Below the pieces are notes generated by a model. That model ran no database searches. It was not told the origin of the DNA and saw nothing but the letters and a program-made list of their open reading frames with translations. Below are positions 21,575 to 34,500 of a stretch of DNA of 43,031 nt, piece by piece. The translations under genes were made by a program, and so were the position numbers. This DNA is from Thermomucor indicae-seudaticae. Taxonomy: Eukaryota > Mucoromycota > Mucoromycetes > Mucorales > Lichtheimiaceae. The stretch covers positions 1 through 43,031 of the forward strand of contig JSYX01000290.1 of assembly GCA_000787465.1 (NCBI GenBank), given 5' to 3'. Position 1 is the first letter of the stretch, and every line of letters begins with the position of its first letter.

Positions 21575-24500
21575 TTAGATACTGTTGCGCCGTCCACGTT
21601 TTCCCTTGACTTGTTTGCCTCGCGTCGTCACTGGATCCGTCTTCAATAACCGTCCAGAAGCATATCCAGCTTTACGCCATTCGTCCACCACCTGTCGTCC
21701 GACGTCGTACCCAAGCTGCATGATATCCGAAAACTTGTGGAAATCGAGGGTACCCCATTGTTGTACAGGCAGTTTCAGGTACAGCGTGCCGTCCGTCACC
21801 TTGGCCTCCTCCAGTTTCGAGACACTGCTCACATACGCCAATCGACTCTGGATCTCTGCAATACTCGGGATATTGTACGATCGGAACGGGCTACAGTTAT
21901 ACAGCATGGCCCACCACCCGCTAATCGAGTCGCCATAATGCACAGGGCTCGTGTCATCCTCAGACTGCACGTCCACCGCAATAATGATGTCAGCTCCCAT
22001 ACTCTTGGCCACAGACACAGGTAAATTGTCCATGTAGCCGCCGTCCACCAGCATATTGCCATTGTCACAGATCGGTGGCAGATAGCCCGACAAAGACATG
22101 GATGCACGAATATACCGCCACGCATACCCGGTCGTATGCACTTCCATGCGTGAATAGGTAATGTTGGTCGTCACTGCAAAATACGGTAACCAGAAATCTT
22201 CAATCTGGCTGTCGCCAAGGCACTTGTAGATGGACCGGTTAAACTCGTGGCCTGTAAACCATGCCGTCACAGGATAAGTTAGGTCCATCAAGTTGCGCCA
22301 GATACTAGTCACCCGGTGCGAAAATAGCTTGCTGCGTGCAATCGTCGATACCAAATCCCGGTTCTTGGCATACAGACCGCCCACAAAACTGCCGATACTC
22401 GTTCCGCCAATGATATCAATCGGTATACCAGCCTCTTCCAGGGCCTGGATGACCCCAATATGGCTGATGCCTCGAGCTCCGCCTCCGCCCAGAACAAGCG
22501 CAACCGATTTGCCGCACAATCGTCGTGCCAATCTATTATATACACGCCCAAGTCAGAACTGTCTGTAATTGCATACTATCTCTTTTTAGCCTGACTACCT
22601 CGCAAAATCATCTCTGGCAGCATTGCTTGCGCTTCCAAGCCGCGAAGCATCACTCTTCTTGAGAACCAACAAACGTCCAAAAGTGGGCACCGCAGAATAA
22701 TACTTTTCTAGCTGTCCCTTGACATTCTTCATCATATTAATCGAATTGGCCGTCATTTTGCGTCCTGTTTCCGCTAGCCACGGTGGCCGGAACAAGAGCC
22801 GTTCATCCGAAAGCGTCGTGTGTTGACGCATTGGCATAAAGATATGATGATGCGCTTGGATCCAAAGCCGATTCTTGAGCCAATTTTGGGTGGTGCCTGT
22901 GGCACACGACCGTTCTCCATGAAGCAACACCAGCTCTTTCCGCGCTGTCGTCTTCATATTAATCAAGAACCGCTCGTACTCGCCTACAGACGGATCTCCG
23001 TCGCCCAGGCCCACCAAGAGAATCGTATCCGCTTGTCGGATACAAGTGCGCGTCCATTGCGATTTGACGCCACTGTCGGCAAGATACAAGACGATCCGGA
23101 ACTTTTCTTCTTGCTCGGCAAGCCACGACGCCAACTTGAGTTGGCCCAGCCGTGAAAAGGCATGTTTGCCCATGACCGACGTGATTGTTGCGCTATTCAG
23201 CAACACGCACGTCGCTCCCACCGAATGAATCAATGCACTCTTCAAGTTCTCCGCAAACTCGGTCACGGGCACGGACGCGTTTACTGGAATAATGCCAACG
23301 GTCTTGAGGTTTGCATTATTGTGGCCATAAAGCTCCGGAGTGATCGGGTTGGCAGCGGTCAACGTGGACGATCCAGAACCGGAGCCGGGGCGACTGTTCT
23401 TGAGATACACCATGTTGTTACCCTTGCCGGGCGTAGCACTTGTGACCGTCTGCAAGGCTCGGAAAGCAACCATGCGCGATATCTGCAAAGTGATCTCTGG
23501 ATGCCGGAGCGCAAGCGCATTAAACAGATTCTTTGGCATACGAGCCAACTCGCTATCTCGAATGGCATGCAAAGTCGACGGTGACGGGATGCCAGCTATT
23601 TCACAATCAATAAACACAGTGCACATTCCTTTGCTTTATGCAAAGCACAGCCCTTACCTAGCGCTTCCAGTTCACATACACAATCCTTGTGTCCAAATTC
23701 ACCCACGATTTCTATGCCACCTTCCTTTTTGTTACGAATCGTTCTTAAACGCCCATGCAGAACCATATATATCGATTCACTCGGCTGGCCTTCTTTACAA
23801 ATGATCTGCCCAGCATTGACTTGCATCCATTCCAGAGCAAGGTCAATATATAACACTATTTTCCGTGATATCAGTATTGCGCCCCTTTAAAAGAACACTC
23901 ACTAGAGTATATATATAGAATTACTTACTGAGTGGACTTAGAGTTCCCACAAGTCGAGTAGCAAGCTTCAACATGACCCCAGGGTGCTTATCAATGATTC
24001 GATCCAGACTCTTTCGAGACACGAAAGCAACGTATGTGTCCGTCTTGGCACGTATCTCCACCAAACTCGGGTTACCCGTCACCGCTGCAAAGTATCCTGC
24101 CAATCCTCCCGGCTTGATCGTAAACGATGGCTTTTTGGCCTTCTTCCTTTCATCTTTGTCATCCATGTTGTTCGGTTCTCGACCGGCGGGTGCCTTGGAA
24201 GCCAAAACTGGACCATGTCGTTGCACGAGCGCTGTACCCTCCAAAGCTTCCGTCACCCCTCCTTCTCCTGCTGCTGTTTCTTTGCTCATAACCTGGTTGG
24301 ACGACGCAAGTGATGAAACTGACGACGTGGATGAGGACGGTGAAGGGATTGGAGACGACGACAACCAGAACATGTTCTCTCTCTTTTTTCGTCGCTTCTT
24401 GGACGATGACCGCTCATCGTTATCCGATGACGACTGATCTCTTTCCAGCGACAAGTCTTCACAGTCTGCAGGCGAAATCGATGCATCCAGCAGACCATCA

Positions 24501-26733
24501 ATCACAAAGAACAAGCCGTTATTGTGTTCGCCTTCTTTGACCAGAACTGCATCCTTGGGGAAAAATAGGATCTGAATATCGTTGGATGAAAAGCTGTTAT
24601 GGTGGTAATAATCGTGGCCGGTCATATCACTGCCTGACTGGAATGACGAAACAGAAGACGACTCGATATCGTCGTCATACGGGATGCTCAAAGCACCGAG
24701 CGATGGCGACGCACTGGCATCCACTGTGCCCGCATGTGATATCAGATCCATCGGGTAATAGTACCGCGACGACGATTTCAGACTCTCTGGAGGACCAGCT
24801 GGTGACGAAGTATTACTTGAAGTCCAAGGATGCATGCGTGCAGTGCGTGGTGATGACATGATATGAGGTGACGAGGGTCGATGATGTTCTTCCTCACGCG
24901 GCGATTTCAGACCCAAGCAGTCCGACAAGCAACGCATCACTGAAGCTCGGAGGTGCTCGTCATCCTTCACACTGTACTCGGCGTTCTCCTCACGCTGCTT
25001 TTGACTCGGTGAAGTGGCTGTCAAGCCAGATGAAGAACCAGGACTACCACTGCCGCCAACGCTGACGCCGGCAGTGCCAGTACTAGTGCTTTTGCCCAAC
25101 GAAGGCGTCGAAGGGATATCCATGGCCTGGATAATGCCACTGCTGCTGCTCTCCTTATGCGCCAGCTGCTGTGGCGGATGGCCTCCCTTGTTGTCTCCAT
25201 CGCTTTCATCTTCATCAGGTCTGGCAAACTTTCTGCGTAGACGCTCCATACCGCCAGGCACAAACAAGTCCTCGGGCAAAGCATCCATGCTAGCCGATTC
25301 GTCAAGCAACTTTTGCATGATTAACAGTTCTTTGGTCAATCCTAGGTAGCGGTGCCCTGTAGTCAGTGTCACTCGCTGAAAGCGTGTCAGGATGACTTGG
25401 ACAATGTGAGCAGACGCCTTGGGAAACTTTTGGGCGAGCTTATGAAACGCTTCCTCGGGAATCACTAATGATAACAGGCATTAGGCACTCTTCTCTCAAA
25501 CATTCGTTATAGAACCCTCCTTTAGTCCATACCTGCTAACGTTGTGTCCACCGTGGCACGCGCAACAATATTAGGATGAACAGACAGGTACTGGCGACGC
25601 GACGGTAAACCGGCAACGGCCGCGAAATCAGGCATTAGTCCTCCTGCTGCTTTATGGTCGATTGGCGTGTCATTGTTCGCTGGCAATTTGCGAATACCAT
25701 CGTCCGACTCTACAGCCTCTTCCATGTCACTATTTTCTCGACTATGATGACGACTCTCGCTTGCAGCGCTCGACGGTCTTTGTAGCCGAGTCAACGGATG
25801 ATGCATTTTCCCCTTCTTGTCCGTAAACAGTTCCGGCTGCTGCAACAGGTTCGGGAACACCTTTTCATGTGAAGCGTCCACGGTAGCAGACGTCTTGTTC
25901 GAAAACCTCTTTCCTCCTTTCATTTCTCCACGCAGAACCGTCTCTCGAAAGACGTTGAGGATCGTAAACAGCGAAGAAAGCGTACCACCGGGTCCAACTT
26001 CATTAAGCAACGTGTAGTTCCTGAACTTGTCCTGCCGTTGTTGAGTATGATCAAAGGACGACTCGTCATCCTCGCTATCTTCTTGTTCGTCGTCTTTGTC
26101 CGGCTTTACGAGCAATTGCACGTGCCCATGCACCACAATATAAAATGACCTCTCCTGCTCAGGATTGTTTCGAAACAGCGTGTCACCTGCCAGGAGCTTC
26201 TTTGTCTGCAAATGGCGCGCAAGTTCATGAAACACGTGTTGTTCCAGATAGCCAAAGATCTTTATGGACGACAAGAAGGCTGACAGAAACTCGTCTGGGT
26301 AGTTTTTGAACCCCCCGTGCTTGGCTCCCTCTTCTTCGTCCTCCTCTGTCAAGTCATTCGGGTGTAGATCAAAAAAGGACGAGGTCGATTTCGGTGTCTC
26401 ACTCGGCTTCAACCGTGAGTACTTGTTCAAGTATCGGTACCGCACGACAAGGTACACCCCAGTGACAATCGCAAAGAATATCAAGAGAACCGAAGAAAAG
26501 CTGAGATGCAGCGTAAACGACCAGGTCAGGATTCGGTAAAAGAACAAGGGAACCGAGATCGTCGCAAAGCTGATCAGCCTGAATAAGACCGTGCGCACAA
26601 ACCCGACAAGCGTGGCCAAGACGCCCTTGTTATTGCTACTCGCCAGAAGCGTCTCGCTTGCTGCCGCTGCCGCAGTCGTCGTTGCTGCTTCCAAAGTGGC
26701 GGACGACACCGCAGCCGTCGTCCCTGTATTCAT
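21575..26733 (-). CDS. NTE1: NTE1 lysophospholipase (neuropathy target esterase family), 1629 aa
   Basis: Nte1 is an ER membrane serine hydrolase that deacylates phosphatidylcholine to glycerophosphocholine. Exons: 25533-26733, 23929-25464, 23658-23855, 22599-23595 and 21575-22532. Domains in order: two N-terminal membrane helices (within residues 40-110), three cyclic-nucleotide-binding-like domains separated by long acidic and Ser-rich linkers (ERSFYIVVHGHVQLLV; NNGLFFVIDGLLDASI; SESIYMVLHGRLRTI), then the patatin domain. The patatin part has the oxyanion loop GGGGARG (1326-1332), the nucleophile elbow GTSIG (Ser1356) and the catalytic Asp in DGGYMDNLPV (about 1475). The length matches yeast Nte1 (1679). 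The start is the Met of MNTGTT; the frame is open upstream but without another ATG. The 357 bp between this start and the next gene's 3' end hold its promoter; no element was recognised. Confidence 0.93.
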
Positions 26734-27091
26734 CGGAAAAAAAATGTGCAGAAAACGAAAGAAATCCGTTACTGAGTTTCGCTGCACTGCAGCATAAAAG
26801 AAAATGGGTCAGGGTTTCACGTCCCGCGAAGGTTACGGTGCATGCTGAGTGTCCCTTCACAGTTGCTCCGAACAAAAAATTGGCTTTGTTTTCTGCTTCG
26901 CGAACTTTCTTCCAGAAGTCTGGTAAAGGTTTCCATCAAACAAGATCAAGATCTTCTATTATCGACATCTAGCATTAACATCATAAACATACTTGACTAC
27001 GTACCAGACATTCGACATAGCAATGAGGAGATTATATTACAACGAATATTTGTAAACTCTATATAACACAAAAGTCGCGCCCTTTAGCTCT

Positions 27092-29757
27092 CTAATCGGC
27101 TGACAATTGCAAACCATATTCTTTCAACTGAGCAGGTGTGACTTCAGAAGGACTGTTGACCACCGGATCTTTTCCACCTGCTGCTTTTGGAAACGCAATG
27201 ACATCGCGAATGGACGAAGCGTTACACAGAATGGACATTAACCGATCGAATCCTTCAGAACAAAAATACGGGCGGTTTAGAATATCATGAACCAAATACT
27301 ATCTTTTCTTGTTGTGTTACCTAAGGCAATGCCACCGTGAGGCGGACACCCCCCACTCAGGGCGTCAATTAAGTGATCAAATCGACGATATTCGCTCTTG
27401 TCGAGCTATATATCCATCATTCAATGAGGCCTGTCCACTTCTTTGTTATACATACGTATATACTCACCTGCAAGACTTTGTCAAAGATAAAATTCTGCAT
27501 CACGGGTGAATGGATACGGATAGACCCACCACCAATCTCCATGCCATTTAACACCAAATCATAGTGCTGTCCTCGCACTTTGGCTGGATCGGTTGCCAGT
27601 AATGGTATGTCCTCATCATATGGTGCTGTGAATGGATGATGGGTTGCTTGCCATGTGCGAACCCCTTGCTCGTCTGGTGTGAATAACGGGAAAGACTCGA
27701 TCCAAAGGAATTTGTACACATTGGGTTCTATCTTTAGCAATCCTGGATAACAAACAATAAGCACGTGAATAGATAATAAACATTGCTGCATCTCTCTTGC
27801 TCGTACACACACCCTTTTCCTGCAAAGCATTGGCAATATGCAGACGAACGCGTCCCATCAACGTGTTGCCACCATACAGATATTTGGGACGTCGATGGGC
27901 GACGACCAAATCACCTATTTCAATGGCAAGCTCCGAGTTCATGGCTTGTGTTGTCGCTTCGTCAACCAGCGCAGATTCTTTCAGAAACCCGCATTTACGA
28001 GGCCATTCACCGATATTGCTCTCGTTGACCTTGACAAAAGCAAAGTCCTTTACATATCTATCGTTACACACGCATTGTTCTTGCCTTCCTTTAACCCCTC
28101 CACTTCGTATCAAAGAAACTTGCCTTGACATTCGTCAGCTCTAACACCTTTTGCATGTTCTTCAGATCAGCACGACTCAAAGCCGATCCACCTTTGACGA
28201 CAAGGCAATCCAGTGCGGTATTGTCATCCGATAGGTCGGAGAGATATTTGTCAAGCGTTTGTATCTAACAGACAGAGGGCATAAGAACCATTAAGTCAGA
28301 AAGACAGATATATATAGACCACACGACGGAGCACCGTACCTGAAGATCGAATCGCACGTCTGGCTTGTCCGAGCCATACTGTGGACATAAGAACAGTTTT
28401 AGACTCTCTCACTGTTCATAATCTATCGGGTCCATGCTTACTACCTTGGACATGGCTTCTTGGTATGTCATATGAGGAAACATGCTCTTGTCTAATTTCA
28501 CACCGAGTGCCTTGTCCCAGATGGCCGCGACAAATCCCTCTACAATGTCCTGGATATCCTTGGCTGTCACAAATGACATTTCTAGGTCTATCTACATGAA
28601 GAAACCACCATCGTCAGCACATACATACACATTTCCATGTCCTATGGACTTACGCAATATGTACCTGTGTAAATTCGGGTTGACGATCTGCTCTCAGATC
28701 TTCATCCCTAAAACACCGGGCAATCTGAAAATATCTATCAAAGCCGGCTGCCATCAACATCTGCTTGTGTTGTTGAGGACTTTGCGGTAAAGCGTAAAAG
28801 GCACCCTTTCGTCGAGTAGGTACAATGAATTCGCGAGCACCTTCTGGGGTGGATTTAAACAATGTTGGCGTTTCGATTTCCGTAAAGCCTTGTCGTTTTT
28901 CTTGTGTGAGATCAACAGTGGATGGGGTTTCGGCTTTAGCGTATTATAATCATTACCATGGTCTATCAGATATTGTCGAACGGTATTGGCAACTGTGGAT
29001 CGTAATCGAATATTTCGTTGTAGCTCAGGTCGACGAAGATCTAGGTACCTGTATCGTAATCTGACTTCCTCGTTGGGCTATTTTTTTTTATCAACCCCAA
29101 TGAGCTCCTCCTATACGAAAGTTGACCCGACATAGTTATATGCATACCAGGAAGGACGGTTGAGACGGCCAAAAGGGTAGTGACGTTACAGCAGGATTTA
29201 AACAGTACAGCCTTTCGATCTCCACTTCGATTTCACCCGTGGACATCCGTTCATTCTTCATCCCAGCAGGTCGTCGTCGAACAATACCTTCCACACTAAC
29301 CACGCTTTCAGGCGTGAGTCGTTGGATATCAGCCTTGACAGCATCGTTATTCGACCGATAAACCAGCTGAGTGGTTCCTGTGGCATCGTGAATGGGGACA
29401 AATATCAGATCCTGTGACAGGGTCCTAATAAACCATCCACCCCTTTAAGAATAAACTTCACGACTACTAGTTACATATGGCTTACCTGGGGGACTGTACC
29501 CAGCCATTCAAAACGACACGTTGGCCTTCATGAGAACTTCGAAGATCGCCGCACATGTGCGTTCGCTGAGGATACTGTCCGTGATACCGGTCATTGTCCT
29601 TGTAGCCACGAAGGGTCTCCTGGGTGTTGTTGCACAATGGTCGGCTCAGGGCAAATGTCCTTGCATGAGGTACTGCTGTTATTGTTACTCGTGGCGATCT
29701 TTGGTGGCGCAAAACCACATTGCCCGCATGCAGGAAGCGCCGGAATCGTGTCGCCAT
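27092..29757 (-). CDS. MSD1: Mitochondrial aspartyl-tRNA synthetase, 658 aa
   Basis: This class II synthetase charges mitochondrial tRNA-Asp. Eleven exons: 29486-29757, 29148-29424, 28957-29077, 28665-28888, 28445-28591, 28340-28378, 28124-28264, 27813-28047, 27468-27742, 27321-27405 and 27092-27252; the total of 658 residues equals yeast Msd1. The N-terminus is Arg-rich and non-acidic ([10 protein letters not shown]), a likely mitochondrial targeting peptide, then an OB-fold anticodon domain ([11 protein letters not shown]). Motif 2 is [16 protein letters not shown] (283-298). A bacterial-type GAD insertion domain follows ([15 protein letters not shown]). Motif 3 is GGIALGFDRL near 601-610. 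The insertion domain marks it as the organellar/bacterial type, not cytosolic. The seventh intron begins GCAAGT (GC-AG). One exon is only 39 nt. Confidence 0.93.
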
Positions 29758-30588
29758 TAGGTTGCTGTTTTTCCTCCCAGCTTGTTGCCTGTCTGCCCTT
29801 TAAAGAATGTGACTCACATAGATATATCATCTCTTTCGTAGAGTCTTGAAAGTTCAAATGATCTTTTAGACGTAGCTCCGCGATATGCTGTTAAGCACTC
29901 GTTTCTCTGCCATAGGCACAGTCGCCCGCTATGATCTGAAGCTCTGCCTTATCATTCTTTATCCGTTTTCCTCTGCCAGTCCTTTGTAGTTTCATCGCTT
30001 TTCGACGGAATTGTACGCACTCAAGACAGCTGATACAAAGTTTTTTGTTCTGGAAGACTGCTGAATCTCTAGGATCCAGGTTTCTGGCATGCAGGCCAGT
30101 GTTATGGCGCACATATTCGGTCGACCTGCCAGCGGAGCTTCTGCAAGCCAGGTGAATGCATCCTGTTCCTGGCAAGGCTTGCTTTGCTCTGCTTTGCACA
30201 TACAGTAGTCGATTTTGTATGTCAATGACCATAATTCACCTTCCAAAGGACAAAGGCAATGTGAAAGTAATATGTATTACATAGATAAGACTATTTTAAA
30301 CAAGAACGGTATACTAAGATGCGAATGCACACGAGGAGTTGAGGAAAACCGTGTGCAATAATGCGGCAATGCAAATCGATCTATATTGCGCGTTTTACCT
30401 TGTTGAACAAGTATTCCCACTCATCTGTTTTTCAAGAAAATGCCCGGTCTCGGGCTTCTCACGATGGCCCACCTTACAAGACTGATATACCTTTTAAATC
30501 TCAGTTCACTGCTATAACTGCTACAAAAAGGGTAGGTATATTCGAGATAACCCACTCTCCTTTCTCTGTTACAAAATTTCCTCTCGTA
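29758..30588. promoter_or_regulatory. Divergent intergenic region between MSD1 and the Mpv17-like gene
   Basis: This 831-bp stretch lies between start codons that point apart and must hold both promoters. Two overlapping minus-strand frames (29891-30232 and 29992-30246) are open but show no family features. The plus-strand frame starting at 30361 extends the Mpv17-like exon upstream, but its content does not resemble the family. I found no RNA gene or clear repeat. Confidence 0.4.
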
Positions 30589-31373
30589 ATGTCAACGACG
30601 ACGACACCCGCCGCCGCAATTCCAGCCTGGTTGGTCTGGTACCTTACCCAGCTTTCAACAAACCCTCTTCGCACAAAGGCCATTACGGGTGGCATCCTGT
30701 CCGGTTGCCAGGAAGCAACCGCACAAAAGCTGTCTGGTGTGTCTCCCTCCAGAAAGAGGATATTTCAAATGGCCGCTTATGGTAAATGCGATCCAATGCG
30801 ATGGAATTTTCGTTTGTTGCTGAAAAAATAAGCTTGCAGGTTTCTTGGTTTCTGGACCCCTGAACCATTTGTTGTACGAGATTATGAATAAGCTTTTTGC
30901 TGGCAAACCCGCAAAACAAGCTAAAATTGGTCAGTTACTATTTTCTAATCTGGTTATTTCTCCAACCATGAATACAGGTAAAGAAAGAAGAGAAGGAAAG
31001 AACAGGAAGCGGGTAATGGGTCTGACACCTTGGTTTTTTTTTTGGACTCAACAGTTTACATTAGCGTGATGACTATTTTGGCGGGCGCTCGGTCGTTCAG
31101 CCAAGTGAAAGCCGCCGTCAAAGGTGGTTTACTTTCCATGCAAAAGGTCTCATGGGTCGTTTCGCCCGCTGCTCTGCTCTTTGCTCAAAACTATCTCCCT
31201 CAATACACCTGGGTTCCCTTCTTCAACTTGTTGGCTTTTGGTATGGTTTTGGGCATCCCGTCATCCAAATGAGATATTAACTTCTTTTATAAGCATTTGG
31301 TACTTACTTAAATACAATGATCAAGCGGAAACAGCGGCTGCGGGCAGAGAAGGCGGATGACAAAAGCTGCTAA
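30589..31373 (+). CDS. Mpv17/PMP22-family membrane protein, 198 aa
   Basis: This belongs to the Mpv17/PMP22 family of small four-helix channels of the peroxisomal or inner mitochondrial membrane (PXMP2, Mpv17, yeast Sym1). Exons: 30589-30781, 30840-30977, 31055-31240 and 31294-31373. Family features run throughout: WYLTQLSTNPLRTKAITGG at the start, YGFLVSGPLNHLLYE, then QKVSWVVSPAALLFAQNYL, WVPFFNLLAFAFGTYLNT, and a basic tail. The residues between the third and fourth helices are closer to fungal peroxisomal members than to Sym1, so a peroxisomal site is more likely. Length fits (PXMP2 195, Sym1 197). The start chosen is MSTTTTPAA; the frame is open further upstream but that sequence does not look coding. 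Confidence 0.87.
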
Positions 31374-31568
31374 CTAACTTTACATATAACATCTCTGCCG
31401 TTAATTAATAAATACCGGTACCTGCTAATGTTTAATGCCCTTCCTTTATTGTTCGTCTCCATGCTACATGTTTCAGACATCTAAGCAATGGCAATGAACG
31501 GCTATGTAGTAAAGGTAAGTCATGCAGGGAACTGACCATGTATGTATTGTGTTATCGCAAACATTTAT

Positions 31569-34500
31569 TCAGTAACAATCAAGCATATTGGTATCATCAT
31601 CCGGATTTGTAGGCCGTAATGAATGTGTCATCATGTCGGCGTCAATATCGAAGGCTTCCTGATATATATGCTCCGGATCCACGGTCTGTTCCAACTTTGC
31701 AAGGTCAAGTTCTCTTAGAGATTGTAGAAACTTCTGATCATTATCGTCGACGTCTGCGAATGACCGTTTACCCTCTTTTACCGAGGGTACCATTTCATCT
31801 TGGCTCCGCAAAATGGTCGTAATAATACGATAGGCTTCTGCACGGACGAGGCGTTGGGTGTCCTTTGTCTGTCATAAAGCAGTTGGTGGATCTTCCTTTC
31901 TAATACTCTTCTATTCACATACCGCTTCAACGATCCATTTCTGTCCGTCCAGAATATAAAATATAGATTCTTCGTCTTTGGCGCCACCAGACTCCTGCAA
32001 TTCGAACTTACTGCGTTTCTTTTGCTCTCGTTCGTGCTGGTGAAGTTGCCACAGTTGACCAAACACACGACACATCCGGATCCGAACTTCGGAATCTGGG
32101 TCATCCATTAACTTGGCTGCAATATCTAGGCTTTTTGCCTATACGTTAACGCATATTACGGGTACACACATATATCGTACATGTCAGGAACCATTCTCAC
32201 AGATGGACATAATCTATGTCCTCTCGATTGGGACGGTTGCTTCATCCTTCGTACGAACTGACAGAAAAAGGACTTACTTGAGAGATAATACAGCTTTACC
32301 AGTCGAATGTTTCTCCACAGGCAGACCTTCGCAAGACCGATTTTCTACCAAGCATCCAATTGCATCTAATGCTGCTCGTCGTACAAATGCCTCAGAATCA
32401 TATAATAACGGCGGGAGTCTGCTCGCAATGTGATGCGTATGCTGGTTTCGTTGCAAGAACATCCACCCCTCTTGGTTTCGCATCATGCTCTAGAATTGAA
32501 AACACGTGTTGACTATGAACGCCGCCTCAACTCAGAACCATCCGGGACTTATATACCTGTAAAACATCGACAGCCGAAGCCCGTACATAGGATTCTTGAT
32601 CCTGTATCCGAGCAAGCACCAACAAAGGCAAGTCGTGTGTAATTGCGAACGCTATTTTAGAGTTTGTTAAAGGCTGTACTGTTCCGTTAATAAGGGGAAA
32701 GAAGGAATTGCTCTCTTGCCGGACCTCTTGTCACTTACCTCTTTGAAAAGCGAACCTACGAATTGTATAGCTGCGTCTCGCACATCCCAATCTTCATCCA
32801 AGAACATCAGTTTAAGCGAAGAGACAAAGTTGCGTGATACGCCGGTGTCAGTCAAGAGTTCTCCCAGTATCTCATGGCACAGCAATGCATGAAAACTATC
32901 TAAGACCAGTGATACGCTTTGCGGATCCATATCAATGCCATGCAGGATAAAACTGAGCCTGTCTATTGCCTAAGCCAGAGTTCAATAATCCATCTTATCC
33001 GACGCATAGTATTCAATTCACCTTTGACACAATGTCTTCCATTTCCTGTGCTGAGATCCACTGGGCCAATCCACGTAGTAATGTCAGCACGTAGCCTAAC
33101 GTCACCTTCAACACACGCTGATCGGCTAGAATGTCTGGAGCATCAAAAACGGCTAAAGTTGAGCCCAAAGAATATGTGTCCTGGATAGCGCCCCTTAGAC
33201 ACCGTTGAGTATAAGCTAATGTCAAATAACATGGAATACTTGCAGTTTTGGTGACAGAAACCACGGACGAAAAGTTATCGAGCTGCTCCAAAACGGCCTT
33301 AATAATTGCTCGTTTCGAAGACAATGTATGGGTTTTCTCCCTTAGACCATGTGCAATGTCCTATTGAAGCTAAAGCTTAGTACCTTGCCTCTTCTCTCAT
33401 AGGACGTTCGTACTTTAGATTCGAAACTCAACACAGGTTCTTCAGATGTACTTTTTCCCAGAGCTATCAAGAGCAAAGTGACCAAAAGGCGGCGGTGGCT
33501 TTCAAGAGCCACCATACTGTTGCTGTCTTCATTGAGTCGGATCAGGAGCTTCGTCGCTAAACCCATAAGCGACACAGCTACTGCTGCGTGCTCAGACGAT
33601 CCAGGGTTCCTGATTAATGAGATAGCCACCAACATTATATGTTCGTATGCTGCAAATCGTCCCGGATTTTAGCAGGATATTCTAGTAGTTCGCAAAGAAT
33701 AATCCAATCCAACCTTCTTTTGGTCCAGTTTCAGATGAAGATCCTTCCACCAGTAGATGCTTTGGACTTGGCGCCCACTCGTATATAACAGAAAGTATTT
33801 CCGTGACTCTTGAACGAACTATACGATTCTGATCTCCTAGGAGCGGTAACAGACAGAAAAACTTTGTGGTTGCAATCATTATTAACAAAGGAATTAATTA
33901 GATGCTTTTGTAATATCATACCAAGTTTTTGCCCGTAATATAATCTAATGCCGCAGGCGTCCGAGAATTCGCAATGTTCCAGGTAAACTCCAAAGCTGGC
34001 ATGAGAACCGAAAGATCTGCACCAGGATGTAAAGCTCTTTTTATTTCTTCGGATGGATCTATTGCCTGCGCTAGGTCGCAGTACGCTTTGCATTCCAAAG
34101 ACTTTTCCATGACCATCCGGAATAACCGACAGCTTTCGGTGACAACCTTTATACATTGCGTTGTCTTTTAGCCTCAGAACGGCCATGTTGATTGCCATAC
34201 ATACATAGATGCTGTGATCCGCAAATGAATGGTCTATTCCGGTTTTTATCCTTTCATTGTTCATAAGCCTTGACCAAAAAGTCATGAGAAATATTCTCTC
34301 CACATACTGGCCCAAGGACATCTTTAACGTACCACTCGACTGCACGTTGGCAACTTAGAAATCCACGCAAACCTTCCAAGCATGCGCATCGGACTGCTGG
34401 TTCTGTAGACCAAAGACACTCGCTCACAGCGTGCAAGATGGCTGGGTAATTGTCTATCAAGTCATCAAAGACTTCTGGGTCACAGGAAACCATGCAGCCT

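Noticed and set aside
26734..26787. N-terminal extension of NTE1
   Set aside because: The frame is open but the extra start is a CTG; the ATG at 26733 is the first usable start and precedes the membrane helices.
29891..30246. Two overlapping minus-strand frames of 84 and 113 codons
   Set aside because: They overlap in different frames and neither looks like a known protein; likely chance openness in a divergent promoter region.
33361..33413. A 23-nt intron in the BRAT1-like gene
   Set aside because: The GTACTAAG donor would give an impossibly short intron. An earlier donor, AAA|GTACGAACG, gives 53 nt in the same phase.
33650..33720. Apparent 5-bp tandem duplication (TGGAT) causing a frameshift in the BRAT1-like gene
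   Set aside because: A frame change is visible here, but an intron from GAAG|GTTGGA to TTTGCAG|CA, with a branch-like TGCTAAAA, restores the frame and the HEAT pattern, so no lesion is needed.
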